Assembly: GCA_045118335.1 (NCBI GenBank)
Contig: JBGUXY010000041.1
Coordinates: 1 to 64,000 of the forward strand
Direction: 5' to 3'
DNA: 64,000 bases
From: W1P20-047 sp045118335
GTDB lineage: Bacteria; Actinomycetota; Coriobacteriia; Coriobacteriales; Eggerthellaceae
In this document: positions 33,676-42,518 of the stretch, one piece after another
Position numbering within the stretch: the first letter of the stretch is position 1
How the letters are laid out: the number at the start of each line of letters is the position of its first letter
Position numbers and translations under genes: made by a program
Notes under the pieces: generated by a model
Told to the model about the DNA's origin: nothing
Seen by the model: the letters and a program-made list of their open reading frames with translations, nothing else
Database searches by the model: none

Positions 33676-34980
33676 CTAGTAGTACACCTCTTCGGTGTAC
33701 GTTCCATCGTCGTAGTAGACGGTATCGTCGTAGTACGTTTCCTCGGCGGGCTGCTCTTCGGTCACCTGCTCTTCGGTGGTGGTGGTGTCTTCAGACTGCG
33801 ATTCCGTATCCTGGGTGCTTTCGCTATCGGAAGAGCTGCTTGCATTGCTGTTTGAATTCGACGTCGTGCCAGAACCCGAAAGACCATGCGCTTCCTGCCA
33901 CTTCTTCAGGTAGTCGGCGAAGTCGTACGTGACGTTCACCATGCCGCTGCCGTCGTATTCGAGCTCTTGCTCTTCGCCGTCGATGGTGATGTGCACACCG
34001 TCGGAAGCAGCGCAGATGAACTGTACCGTACCCGTGACGTCATACGATCCCTCAGCAGGACCGGTTACGATTTCTGCCAACTGGTTTTCGCCGTCGAGGT
34101 AGATTTCGGTCCAGGCTTCCGTGCCTTCGTCGATCTTGTAGGCGAACGTGAACTTGGTAGGCGCCTGCTCGATGGCCTCTTGCTGCTGCTGCACGCTCTC
34201 TTCGACGCTCGTGACCGGCATCGTCGCGACGTCGTTCTTCTTGCCGTGGCCACCGAACAACAGCGCACCGAGGATGATCAGCACGAGCAGGATGATGGCT
34301 GCAGCAAGGATGAAGGGAAGCTTCGATTCGATACCGCCACCACGGTCTTGATAGAACGTGACGTAATCGTTGGCCTTGAGCATGGGGTCGCGAGACTGCC
34401 TTCCGCGGCCCGAGGCGTTAAACGACGGGCGATGCTTCGAGGCAATGTTGCTTGCAGCGTTGTGCAACGTGCCCGCTGCAGCCTGCAGGGGATTAGACCT
34501 CGAGGCATCCTGAGAGCTCCGGGACCTGCGAGACTGCCCCTGGGAGTCGACGCGGTCCATGCGCTCGGTATGGGCATCGTCCGACTCGATGCGACCCGTC
34601 GAGCCAGTCGACCCGCGCTGACTCATCCTGGATTCGTCGGGGCGGCTCACGGTCCTAGAGGATACGCGCGTGTTGCGATCGGTGCTGTCGACGCTTTCGC
34701 CGTTCACGCGGGCGCGCACACGCGCCCTGCGGTCTTCGTAAATCTGCAGCTCCTCTATATAGAGACGTGACATCTCGTTGGGGTCGAGGCCCAGATACCG
34801 TGCATATCCCGTAACCATGTTGCGGGCATACCCACGTGGGGGCATGGCAGACACGTTGCTCTCCTCTATCGCGCGAAGGATATCCGGCCTGATACGGAGG
34901 CGCTGTGCCGTTTCGTTGAAATCGAGCCCCTTGCGCTCGCGGGTTGTGCGCAGGATGTCTCCGAATTTGAGTTGTTCCAT
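33676..34980 (-). CDS. RodZ/YmfM-like HTH membrane protein with Tyr/Asp-rich tail
   Basis: 434 aa. N-terminal HTH_25 domain (residues 1-75, ILRTTRERKGLDFNETAQRL), a Ser/Arg/Asp-rich linker (about 85-205), one membrane helix (about 215-240, FILAAAIILLVLIILGALLF), an extracellular beta domain of the DUF4115 type (about 275-350), and a low-complexity Ser/Thr/Glu tail ending in repeated Tyr-Tyr-Asp-Asp words. RodZ proteins link MreB to cell shape; the Gram-positive version lies next to ftsK or pgsA as here. It starts 16 bp after ftsK. Confidence 0.85.
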   Translation of the reverse strand: MEQLKFGDILRTTRERKGLDFNETAQRLRIRPDILRAIEESNVSAMPPRGYARNMVTGYARYLGLDPNEMSRLYIEELQIYEDRRARVRARVNGESVDSTDRNTRVSSRTVSRPDESRMSQRGSTGSTGRIESDDAHTERMDRVDSQGQSRRSRSSQDASRSNPLQAAAGTLHNAASNIASKHRPSFNASGRGRQSRDPMLKANDYVTFYQDRGGGIESKLPFILAAAIILLVLIILGALLFGGHGKKNDVATMPVTSVEESVQQQQEAIEQAPTKFTFAYKIDEGTEAWTEIYLDGENQLAEIVTGPAEGSYDVTGTVQFICAASDGVHITIDGEEQELEYDGSGMVNVTYDFADYLKKWQEAHGLSGSGTTSNSNSNASSSSDSESTQDTESQSEDTTTTEEQVTEEQPAEETYYDDTVYYDDGTYTEEVYY

Positions 34981-34996
34981 GACGATGCTCCTTTTA

Positions 34997-37459
34997 TCAC
35001 ATCGAATCGTTCATCTCGAACGCCTTCAATGTCTCCAGTTCCATTTCGTCAACAAGGACTTCACGGGGCTTGCTGCCATTCGGCGGACCCACGACGCCCT
35101 TTTCTTCTAGCATGTCCATTATACGGCCTGCACGTGAGTATCCAACAGATAAGCGTCTCTGGATATTAGATGTGGAGCCTAAACCAGAAGAAACCACGAT
35201 TTCTGCAGCTTCCCACAAAAGCGGGTCGTCTGGCCCACTTGCACGACCCCCGGACCCATCGGGCATGGTCGAGCCCATCTGGATGACGTTTGACTGCAAG
35301 ATTTCCTGATGGTAGTCGGGCTCGCCCTGGGCCTTTAGGCGCTCGACGACGGATTCTATCTCCTCTTCGGTAACCCAGCATCCCTGCAAGCGCTGCGGCT
35401 TCTGGTATTCGGGCTTGCTCATGAGCATGTCGCCCTTCCCGATGAGGTTTTCGGCCCCGGTCTGGTCGAGGATGACGCGGCTGTCGATGCCGCTCGCCAC
35501 GTTGAACGCGATGCGGTTCGTGATGTTGGCCTTGATCAGGCCCGTGACCACGTTCGTCGACGGGCGCTGAGTGGCGATGATCATATGGATGCCTGCGGCT
35601 CTCGCCAGCTGCGCGAGCCTGCTGATCGAGAACTCCACTTCCTTGCCGACGTTCATCATCAAGTCGGCGAGCTCGTCGATGACGATTACGATGTAGGGCA
35701 GCTCTGGAACGGGATTCCCATCCTCGTCGAGGACAAGGCCCTGCTGGACCTTTTGGTTGTACTGCCCGATGTTGCGAACGGCGACTTCCTTCTTCGAGAA
35801 CTTCTTCAGGCGAAGCTCCATTTCGGCAACCGCCCACGAAAGAGCACTCGCCGCTTCCTTGCATTCGGTGACGACGGGCACATAGAGGTGGGGTATGTCG
35901 TTGTAAGGGGCGAATTCCACGCGTTTCGGGTCGATCATGATGAAACGCACCTCGGCAGGCGTGGCGCGCATGAGCATCGTCATGATCATGCCGTTGATCG
36001 CCACCGATTTACCCGAACCGGTCGTGCCGCCTATGAGCAAATGGGGCATCTTCGCAAGGTCGGTGACGATGCAGTTGCCCTCGACGTCCTTGCCGATGGC
36101 AATCTGGAGCGGCCCGGCAGGCGCGTCTTTTATCACATCGCCGAGCAGGACGTTTTGGCGGTTGATGTTGGGCACCTCGATACCCACGTAGTTCGTCCCC
36201 GGCACAGGCGAGAAGATGCGCACGCCAGGCGCAGCCAGGGCGAGCGCGATGTCGTCGGTGAGGTTCGTGACCTTGCTCACGCGAACGCCCGATGGCAGGT
36301 CTATCTTGAACAGGGTTACCGTCGGCCCGGCAACCCAATCGACCACCTGGGCGTCGACGCCGAAGTCCGCCAGCGTCTCTTGGAGGAGCATGGCAGTCTC
36401 GCGAAGCGTCTGGGCGCTCTCGCGGTCGGCTTTCGAGGGCTTGCTGGTGTGAAGCAAAGACATGGGGGGAAGCTCGAAATCCTCCGATGGCTTCGGTGCA
36501 GCCGTGGCCTGCGTCACGCGTTTGGCAGCAGATCCACTCTCGATTCGCTGCGTCTTCTGCTGCGAGCGATCGCCGAGCTTGCGCGTCATCTGCTTCGGCT
36601 CTTCTGGAAGGTCGCCTTCATCGTATGCCATCGTGGCAATGGACCTGGTGGCCTTGCGCAACTTGCGCGGTTCGGGTTCCAAGGTGGTTTCGAGCTCCCC
36701 ACGCCCAAGTAACCTGGTTGGCGCGGAAGGCTCGCGAGGTTGCCTCTTTCGGGGTGCCCTCTGGGGGGCGGGCTCGAATCGGGGTGCAGGAGCGGCTTCG
36801 AGGCTGGCCATTTCCGCTGCACGGCGCTCGCGATGCTCCTCTATCCTGTCAAAGAACCGGCTGATTGAAAACCCTATAACGATGAGCGAGATGATCATGA
36901 GGCCCGCCACGATGATGGTGGATACCATCTGGCCGAGCAGCGTGAGCAACAACCACGCCACTACCGCACCGACGTAGCCGCCCTGCGATACGAGGTTGTC
37001 TTGCGCAAACAAACCCCTTAACCCCGGTATGGTCATGCCAGGAGTGTAGATGGAGAACATGATGAGCACGCCAAGGAACAAAAGCATCAACCCGATCGCG
37101 ACGCGCGTGGGAACGCGAGTCTCGCCCGAACGGGCGAACATCGTCACCGACACCAGCAGCAGAAAAACCGGCATGATGTAGGCACCCACGCCGAACCCCA
37201 GATGCAGGGCGTTCGAAAGCCAGCTGCTCACGAGGGCGCGCGCGGGCATGACCGCTATGATGAACAGCGCAAGGGCCAAGACCGCGCAGACGACCCCCCA
37301 GATATCACGTCTGGAACGTTCGTCGAGGATATCGCGAGGCTGCGCTTGTGCGGCATCGGCACGAGATTGCGCAGCTGCGCTCTTGCGGGCGTTTTTCTGC
37401 GCAGGACTTGCGGCCTTCTTCTTGTTCGATTGTGAGCCCGATTGTGCGGTGCGAGCCAA
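34997..37459 (-). CDS. ftsK: DNA translocase FtsK/SpoIIIE
   Basis: Septal DNA pump for chromosome segregation. 820 aa: a Lys/Ala/Gln-rich N-terminal tail, four membrane helices (about 55-200), a charged linker with Pro/Arg stretches, the RecA-like motor with Walker A GGTTGSGKSVAING and Walker B IVIVIDELADLM, and a C-terminal gamma winged-helix domain that reads KOPS-like sequences (RRLSVGYSRAGRIMDMLE). AAGGAG precedes ATG 37459 by 8 nt. It is downstream of rnj in the dapB-dapA-rnj-ftsK run. Confidence 0.96.
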   Translation of the reverse strand: MARTAQSGSQSNKKKAASPAQKNARKSAAAQSRADAAQAQPRDILDERSRRDIWGVVCAVLALALFIIAVMPARALVSSWLSNALHLGFGVGAYIMPVFLLLVSVTMFARSGETRVPTRVAIGLMLLFLGVLIMFSIYTPGMTIPGLRGLFAQDNLVSQGGYVGAVVAWLLLTLLGQMVSTIIVAGLMIISLIVIGFSISRFFDRIEEHRERRAAEMASLEAAPAPRFEPAPQRAPRKRQPREPSAPTRLLGRGELETTLEPEPRKLRKATRSIATMAYDEGDLPEEPKQMTRKLGDRSQQKTQRIESGSAAKRVTQATAAPKPSEDFELPPMSLLHTSKPSKADRESAQTLRETAMLLQETLADFGVDAQVVDWVAGPTVTLFKIDLPSGVRVSKVTNLTDDIALALAAPGVRIFSPVPGTNYVGIEVPNINRQNVLLGDVIKDAPAGPLQIAIGKDVEGNCIVTDLAKMPHLLIGGTTGSGKSVAINGMIMTMLMRATPAEVRFIMIDPKRVEFAPYNDIPHLYVPVVTECKEAASALSWAVAEMELRLKKFSKKEVAVRNIGQYNQKVQQGLVLDEDGNPVPELPYIVIVIDELADLMMNVGKEVEFSISRLAQLARAAGIHMIIATQRPSTNVVTGLIKANITNRIAFNVASGIDSRVILDQTGAENLIGKGDMLMSKPEYQKPQRLQGCWVTEEEIESVVERLKAQGEPDYHQEILQSNVIQMGSTMPDGSGGRASGPDDPLLWEAAEIVVSSGLGSTSNIQRRLSVGYSRAGRIMDMLEEKGVVGPPNGSKPREVLVDEMELETLKAFEMNDSM

Positions 37460-37515
37460 TGGAAAGCTCCTTCTGGTACGTTTTTAGTGCATTAAGTTAA
37501 CCAATGGATTATACC

Positions 37516-39366
37516 CTATAAATCGATGATGTTCACCACCACCATGGGACGCTGCTTGATCCGCGACCATAGGATGCCCCGCATGGTCTGGCGGCACACC
37601 TTCACGAGCTCGCCGTTGCACCCTCCCTCGAAAACGGCGTGGTTCAACTCGCCTTCGATGGACGAGCGTATGTCCTCGATGAGCTCGGGGTCGTCTCCTC
37701 CGGGAATTCCGCGCATCTCCATTTGCAGCTTCCCCACCACCGCGCGCCTTTCGTGATCGACAGCTGCGGCAATGGTGACGAATCCCTGGGCGCCAAGGCT
37801 GCTGCGCTCGTTGAGCACGCCCTGGCTCGTATCCCCCACCGAAAGGCCGTCGACGAGCACGACGCCGCTTTGCACGGGTTCTCCCCTCCTGGCCCCATCC
37901 GACGAGAGTTCCAACGTGTCGCCGTTGTCGAGGAGGAATATGTTGTCGTGAGGTACGCCCGTCGCCTGTGCCAGCTTCGCGTGGGCTAGCAGGTGCGCTG
38001 CTTCGCCATGTACCGGCATGAATGCCCGTGGCTTGACGATCGAGAGCACGATCTTGAGCTCTTCTGCGCCGGCATGCCCCGACACGTGCACCTGGGCGCG
38101 GCGCTTGTCATAGACGTCGCAGCCCATCTTCGATAGCATGTTCACGATGCGCGTGACGGCTTTCTCGTTTCCGGGAACGGGCGTTGCGCTGATGATGACC
38201 GTGTCGTCTTCGTCGATCTCTATGGTCTTGTGTTCGCCGTTGGCTATTCGGGCTAACGCACTCAGCGGTTCTCCCTGCGATCCGGTGCACATGACGACGA
38301 TTTGCTCGGGTGGGATCCCCTTGAGCTCGTAGGCATCTATAAGATCGCTGTCATTGATGCGCAGGTACCCCAACTTGCGGGCGATGTCGGTGTTCTGGAT
38401 CATCGAACGTCCCGTCACGACCACCTTGCGGTGGTTCTCGACGGCCGCATCGCATATCTGCTGCATGCGGTGGATATGGCTTGCGAAGCTCGCGATGATC
38501 ACTCGTCCCTTGGCTTTTCCGATCAGGTCACGCAACGCGATGCCCACAACAGCCTCGGAAGGCGTGAATTCGATATTGTTCGCATTCGTGGAGTCGCTCA
38601 TCAGCAAATCGACGCCGATTTCCGAAAAACGCGCCATGGCCCCGAAGTCGGTGGTGACGCCGTCGATGGGTGTCTGGTCGAGCTTGAAGTCGCCCGTATG
38701 CAAAACGTTTCCCGCAGGGCTCTGGAAAAAAACTCCCACGGCTCCGGGGATGCTGTGATTCACCGAGAAGAAATCGCACGTGAAGCAGCCGAGTTTTATC
38801 TGCTGACCGGGCCGTATCTCGACGAGGTTCGCATTCGTGACCTTGTGCTCTGAAAGCTTTCCCTCTATCAGGCCCAACGTGAGCTTCGTAGCGTAGATGT
38901 CCACCGTCTGGTCAAGGTCTTTGAGAAGATAGGGCAACGAGCCTGTATGGTCTTCGTGGCCGTGGGTGATTACGATGCCGCACAGCTTGTCGGCATGCTC
39001 GAGCACGTAGGTATAGTCGGGCAGGATCAGGTCCACTCCCGGGTGATCGTCGTCGGGAAACATCAGCCCCGCATCGTCGATGATGATATCGCCGCCGCAT
39101 TCGAACACGGTCATGTTCTTGCCGATGCCGTCGAGCCCGCCAAGCGGAATCACGTTCAAGATGGGCTTGGGGCCCCGTCTAGCATCGCCCTCACCCCCGC
39201 GACGGGATTTCCCGCCCTTGCGGTTCGACTCCTCATCGAACCTTGAAGCATCGGCGTTATCGCGGGTGAGCTTCGGCCGTTCGCGCTTAAGCTCCACGTG
39301 CTTGTACGATTGCGTCGTGTTTCGGCGCCTCGACTGCCTGTCGGCCTGGTTATTCTGTTGAGTCAT
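37516..39366 (-). CDS. rnj: Ribonuclease J
   Basis: Metallo-beta-lactamase/beta-CASP exo- and endoribonuclease for mRNA decay and rRNA maturation. 616 aa: an Arg/Lys/Gln-rich N-terminal extension of about 65 residues, then the MBL fold with HGHEDHTGSLPY, the beta-CASP domain (SDSTNANNIEFTPSE) and a C-terminal domain. The tail is longer at the N-terminus than in Bacillus RNase J1. AGAGG precedes ATG 39366. It follows dapA by 15 bp. Confidence 0.96.
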   Translation of the reverse strand: MTQQNNQADRQSRRRNTTQSYKHVELKRERPKLTRDNADASRFDEESNRKGGKSRRGGEGDARRGPKPILNVIPLGGLDGIGKNMTVFECGGDIIIDDAGLMFPDDDHPGVDLILPDYTYVLEHADKLCGIVITHGHEDHTGSLPYLLKDLDQTVDIYATKLTLGLIEGKLSEHKVTNANLVEIRPGQQIKLGCFTCDFFSVNHSIPGAVGVFFQSPAGNVLHTGDFKLDQTPIDGVTTDFGAMARFSEIGVDLLMSDSTNANNIEFTPSEAVVGIALRDLIGKAKGRVIIASFASHIHRMQQICDAAVENHRKVVVTGRSMIQNTDIARKLGYLRINDSDLIDAYELKGIPPEQIVVMCTGSQGEPLSALARIANGEHKTIEIDEDDTVIISATPVPGNEKAVTRIVNMLSKMGCDVYDKRRAQVHVSGHAGAEELKIVLSIVKPRAFMPVHGEAAHLLAHAKLAQATGVPHDNIFLLDNGDTLELSSDGARRGEPVQSGVVLVDGLSVGDTSQGVLNERSSLGAQGFVTIAAAVDHERRAVVGKLQMEMRGIPGGDDPELIEDIRSSIEGELNHAVFEGGCNGELVKVCRQTMRGILWSRIKQRPMVVVNIIDL

Positions 39367-39381
39367 ACGTTTCCTCTTGCT

Positions 39382-40284
39382 TTACTGCAAAGCGCCCACT
39401 TCCCGGAGGACGGCCTCCAGGTCGGCGGTCTGCTGAGCCGTCGCATCCACCAGGGGAAGCCTGACGCCTCCGACCGGGAAGCCCATGCACGCCAGAGCCT
39501 GTTTGACGAGTATGGGGTTCGAGGTGGTGAACAGCTGTTTCATTATCGGGAGAAGCTTCTCGTGGGCTTGCTCGGCTGCATCGAAATCACCAGCCGCGCA
39601 AAGTTCCACGATTTCCTTCATGCGGCTGGGCAACACGTTGGCGGTGGTGGAAATTACGCCCGCGCCGCCCAGCTTCATGATGTCGTAGGTGAGCGAGTCG
39701 TCGCCCGAATACACGCTGAAACCCTCGGGCGCCCCTTCTATGATCTGGGCGATCTGGTCCAAGTTGCCCGAAGCCTCTTTCACCGCGACGATGTTGTCGA
39801 AATCACGCGCGAGACGCAACGTGGTTTGCGACGTCATGTTCACGCCGCAACGACCGGGGATGTTGTAGAGGATGATGGGCAGATCGACGGATTGCGCGAT
39901 GACCTTGAAGTGCTCGTAGAGCCCCTCTTGCGGAGGCTTGTTGTAGTACGGGACGACAGCCATAAGCCCATCGACGCCTGTCTTTTCGGCAAGGCGGGCG
40001 AATTCGACCGATGTCGCAGTGCAGTTGCCGCCAACGTTGGCGATGACCGGCACCCCTTTCCCGCATTCGCGCTTTATGAGCTCGAACATGCGAAGCTTCT
40101 GGTCGGTGGCTACCGTGGGGCTTTCCCCCGTCGTGCCGAAGACCAGCAGGGCATCGCTTCCACCTTCGACGAGCCTGCGCCCAAGCTCGACTGCCCGTGC
40201 GTAATCGACTTCACGCGCTTCGTCGAATGGCGTTATCATGGCAGGAATCATGCGACCCAAACGGGGCTGTGCTTGCTGCGACAT
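39382..40284 (-). CDS. dapA: 4-hydroxy-tetrahydrodipicolinate synthase
   Basis: First committed step of lysine and meso-diaminopimelate synthesis: condenses pyruvate with aspartate semialdehyde. 300 aa TIM barrel with GTTGESPT, the Tyr of VVPYYNKPPQ and the Schiff-base Lys in VAVKEASGN. ATG 40284 is chosen (GAGGAG 8 nt upstream); an ATG 33 nt earlier lacks such a site. It is 93 bp after dapB in the same direction, so the two consecutive enzymes are cotranscribed. Confidence 0.96.
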   Translation of the reverse strand: MSQQAQPRLGRMIPAMITPFDEAREVDYARAVELGRRLVEGGSDALLVFGTTGESPTVATDQKLRMFELIKRECGKGVPVIANVGGNCTATSVEFARLAEKTGVDGLMAVVPYYNKPPQEGLYEHFKVIAQSVDLPIILYNIPGRCGVNMTSQTTLRLARDFDNIVAVKEASGNLDQIAQIIEGAPEGFSVYSGDDSLTYDIMKLGGAGVISTTANVLPSRMKEIVELCAAGDFDAAEQAHEKLLPIMKQLFTTSNPILVKQALACMGFPVGGVRLPLVDATAQQTADLEAVLREVGALQ

Positions 40285-40377
40285 GTTGGTTCTCCTCTTC
40301 AGTGCTGCGTTGTTCATGTCTCGTTGAATCTCGTATGCACATTATCGCACGTTGGCGCACGAGTTGCGCCCGAAGCG

Positions 40378-41145
40378 CTAGTCCATCATGAAGTTTTCCA
40401 AACCTACGATAAGCCCGCTGAGGTCGCCGACGTTGCGGATTCCAAGCAGCACGCCGGGCATGTAGCTCATACGGTCCCACGAATCGTGCTTGATCGTGAG
40501 GGTCTGCCCCATCGAACCGAAAACGACTTCCTGCGTCGCGACATAGCCCATGCTGCGCACGGAATGGACGGGCACGCCTTCGACGAGCGCCCCACGGGCA
40601 CCGTCCATACCCGGCATCTCGGTCTCGCGCCCCGGGGCACTGCTTTCGAAACCGCGGGCATCGGCAATCATCTGCGCGGTTCGCACGGCAGTGCCGCTCG
40701 GCGCATCCTTCTTGCGGGCATGGTGGAATTCCAAAACCTCCGCCTCGGGGAAAAACGGTGCCGCCGCCTTGGCGAACTGCATCATCAATACCGCCCCGGT
40801 CGTGAAGTTCGGCGCGTAGAACAGGCATGCGCCATTAGTGGCCAGCTCGGCCAGTTCCTCGAGCTTGTCGTTCGACAAGCCCGTAGTGCCGATCACGCAG
40901 TTCACCCCGAGGGGAAGCGCAGCCCTGATGTTGGCCTCGACGGCGCTCGGCTGCGTGAAATCGACCATCACGTCCACGTCGTTTGACTTCAGCGCCTCGG
41001 ACACTTCGGTGTACACGGGGAATGGTGCTTCTGCTGTCTGCAGGTCGACGCCACACACCACCTGCATGTCCTCAGCTGCGCTAACAGCATCCACGACGGC
41101 CGAACCCATCCGTCCCGCATAACCGATGACTGCTACGTTGATCAT
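40378..41145 (-). CDS. dapB: 4-hydroxy-tetrahydrodipicolinate reductase
   Basis: Second step after DapA, NAD(P)H-dependent. 255 aa: N-terminal Rossmann motif VIGYAGRMGSAV, the GTTGLS loop, and the catalytic HHARKKDAPSGTA segment. ATG 41145 has AGGAG 6 nt upstream; the frame is open further up without homology. It is downstream of the M16 peptidase gene, the standard actinobacterial order. Confidence 0.96.
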   Translation of the reverse strand: MINVAVIGYAGRMGSAVVDAVSAAEDMQVVCGVDLQTAEAPFPVYTEVSEALKSNDVDVMVDFTQPSAVEANIRAALPLGVNCVIGTTGLSNDKLEELAELATNGACLFYAPNFTTGAVLMMQFAKAAAPFFPEAEVLEFHHARKKDAPSGTAVRTAQMIADARGFESSAPGRETEMPGMDGARGALVEGVPVHSVRSMGYVATQEVVFGSMGQTLTIKHDSWDRMSYMPGVLLGIRNVGDLSGLIVGLENFMMD

Positions 41146-41191
41146 GTTCGCTCCTATCGTCTGCGGGGTTGCTAGCCCCGTCTTCTCTGTC

Positions 41192-42445
41192 CTACAATAC
41201 CGAATCTCGCACCTCATCGCCGTCGAGGGAAGATACGACGACTACCGTTGGGTCTTGCACGAGCACGTCTTGCGCCACGGCAAGCACATCATCACATGTG
41301 ACGTTTCTATACCTTTCAGCATACCATTCTGAATCGTGGTAAGCAGCCCCGAGCGTTTCGGTTCTACCCAATCGCGACATGCGCGTACTCGTCGACTCGA
41401 CGCCGAGCAGCAGCTGACCGCACAGGCTCTCGACGTTTTTGCCGAGCTCTTCCTCGTCGGTTCCATCCTGCACCAGGCGTTCGAACTCGCCTCGCACGAT
41501 TTGCACGACGCGGCTAACGTTTTCCGGGCGCGTTCCCACGTACACGGAAAACGTGCCCAACCCCTGATACATGGATGGATTGGTGAAAACGGAGTAAGCG
41601 AGCCCGTTCTTCTCGCGTATTTCCTGGAACAGCCGCGAACTCATGGAGCCGCCAAGCAGGTTCGTCATGACCTCGGCTGCAAAGCGCCTGTCGTCGTCGA
41701 ACGCCATGTACGGCATGCCGTAGAGGATGTGCGCCTGTTCGGTTTCCTTGCGAAGATGCGCGAATCTTTTACCTTGACAGGGCCCAGAGAGGACCCGAAC
41801 CGTCTTTTCTCCTGCCGGCATCTGCAAGAAAAGCGATTCGCACTGCCCAACGAGCCTGTCGTGGTCGACGTTTCCGGCCACCGCCACCGTAAGGTTTCCG
41901 CTAAAGTAGTGGTCGCGATGGAATTCAGCGCAGCTGCCGTGATGGTAGCCGGCAACGTGTTCCCTGGTGCCAAGCACAGGCAAACCAAGCGGATGGCCGG
42001 GCAATATCGTGGCGGCGAACAGGTCGAACACCACATCGTCGGGCTGGTCTTCCGCACGGGCGATCTCTTCAATGACCACCTCGCGCTCCGGCTCGATGGT
42101 GTCGTCGCTAAACTGCGACCTGAGCACCATGTCGGCAAGAACCGAAAGCGCCCAGGGAAGCTTCTCGTCGACCACGCGGGCGTAATAGCAGGTGTATTCC
42201 TTGCTCGTGAAGGCGTTGAGCTCTGCGCCCATCGAATCGAACTCGCTCGATATGTCAAACGCGCTGCGCGAGGACGTGCCCTTGAACATCATGTGCTCCA
42301 TGAAGTGGGTGAGCCCCGCCTGGTCTTTGCGTTCGTCACGGCTTCCCACGTTGAACCACAGCCCGATGGATACGCTGCGCACGTGGGGCATGGTGTCCGA
42401 GACCACCTTGACGCCGTTATCCAACACGGTCTTTCTATAAGCCAT
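41192..42445 (-). CDS. M16-family zinc peptidase (PepR/YmxG-like)
   Basis: 417-aa mitochondrial-processing-peptidase-like metalloprotease. The inverted zinc motif HFMEH (in GLTHFMEHMMFKGT) and the distal Glu (EREVVIEEI) are present, so the active half is intact; the second M16 domain (about residues 170-400) is of the inactive type. The start ATG 42445 has GGAG 7 nt upstream. Genes of this family lie between pnp and dapB in many Gram-positive bacteria; substrate is unknown. Confidence 0.92.
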   Translation of the reverse strand: MAYRKTVLDNGVKVVSDTMPHVRSVSIGLWFNVGSRDERKDQAGLTHFMEHMMFKGTSSRSAFDISSEFDSMGAELNAFTSKEYTCYYARVVDEKLPWALSVLADMVLRSQFSDDTIEPEREVVIEEIARAEDQPDDVVFDLFAATILPGHPLGLPVLGTREHVAGYHHGSCAEFHRDHYFSGNLTVAVAGNVDHDRLVGQCESLFLQMPAGEKTVRVLSGPCQGKRFAHLRKETEQAHILYGMPYMAFDDDRRFAAEVMTNLLGGSMSSRLFQEIREKNGLAYSVFTNPSMYQGLGTFSVYVGTRPENVSRVVQIVRGEFERLVQDGTDEEELGKNVESLCGQLLLGVESTSTRMSRLGRTETLGAAYHDSEWYAERYRNVTCDDVLAVAQDVLVQDPTVVVVSSLDGDEVRDSVL

Positions 42446-42476
42446 CGATTGCTCCGTTCGGAATCGCTCTACCATA

Positions 42477-42502
42477 CGAAGGCCCGCCAAAGCGGGCCTT
42501 CG
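42477..42502 (-). terminator. GC-rich hairpin between pnp and the M16 peptidase gene
   Basis: CGAAGGCCCGC (42477-42487) and GCGGGCCTTCG (42492-42502), a perfect 11-bp stem with a 4-nt loop. No T-run follows on the minus strand, so it may be a partial terminator or a processing and stability element. Confidence 0.55.
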
Positions 42503-42518
42503 CTATGCTACATGGAAC

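Noticed and set aside
39298..40986. Plus-strand open frame of 562 codons opposite dapA and dapB
   Set aside because: dapA and dapB on the minus strand have complete catalytic motifs; the plus frame is their shadow. The same holds for plus frames opposite rny (27232-28362) and the M16 peptidase gene (41336-42670).
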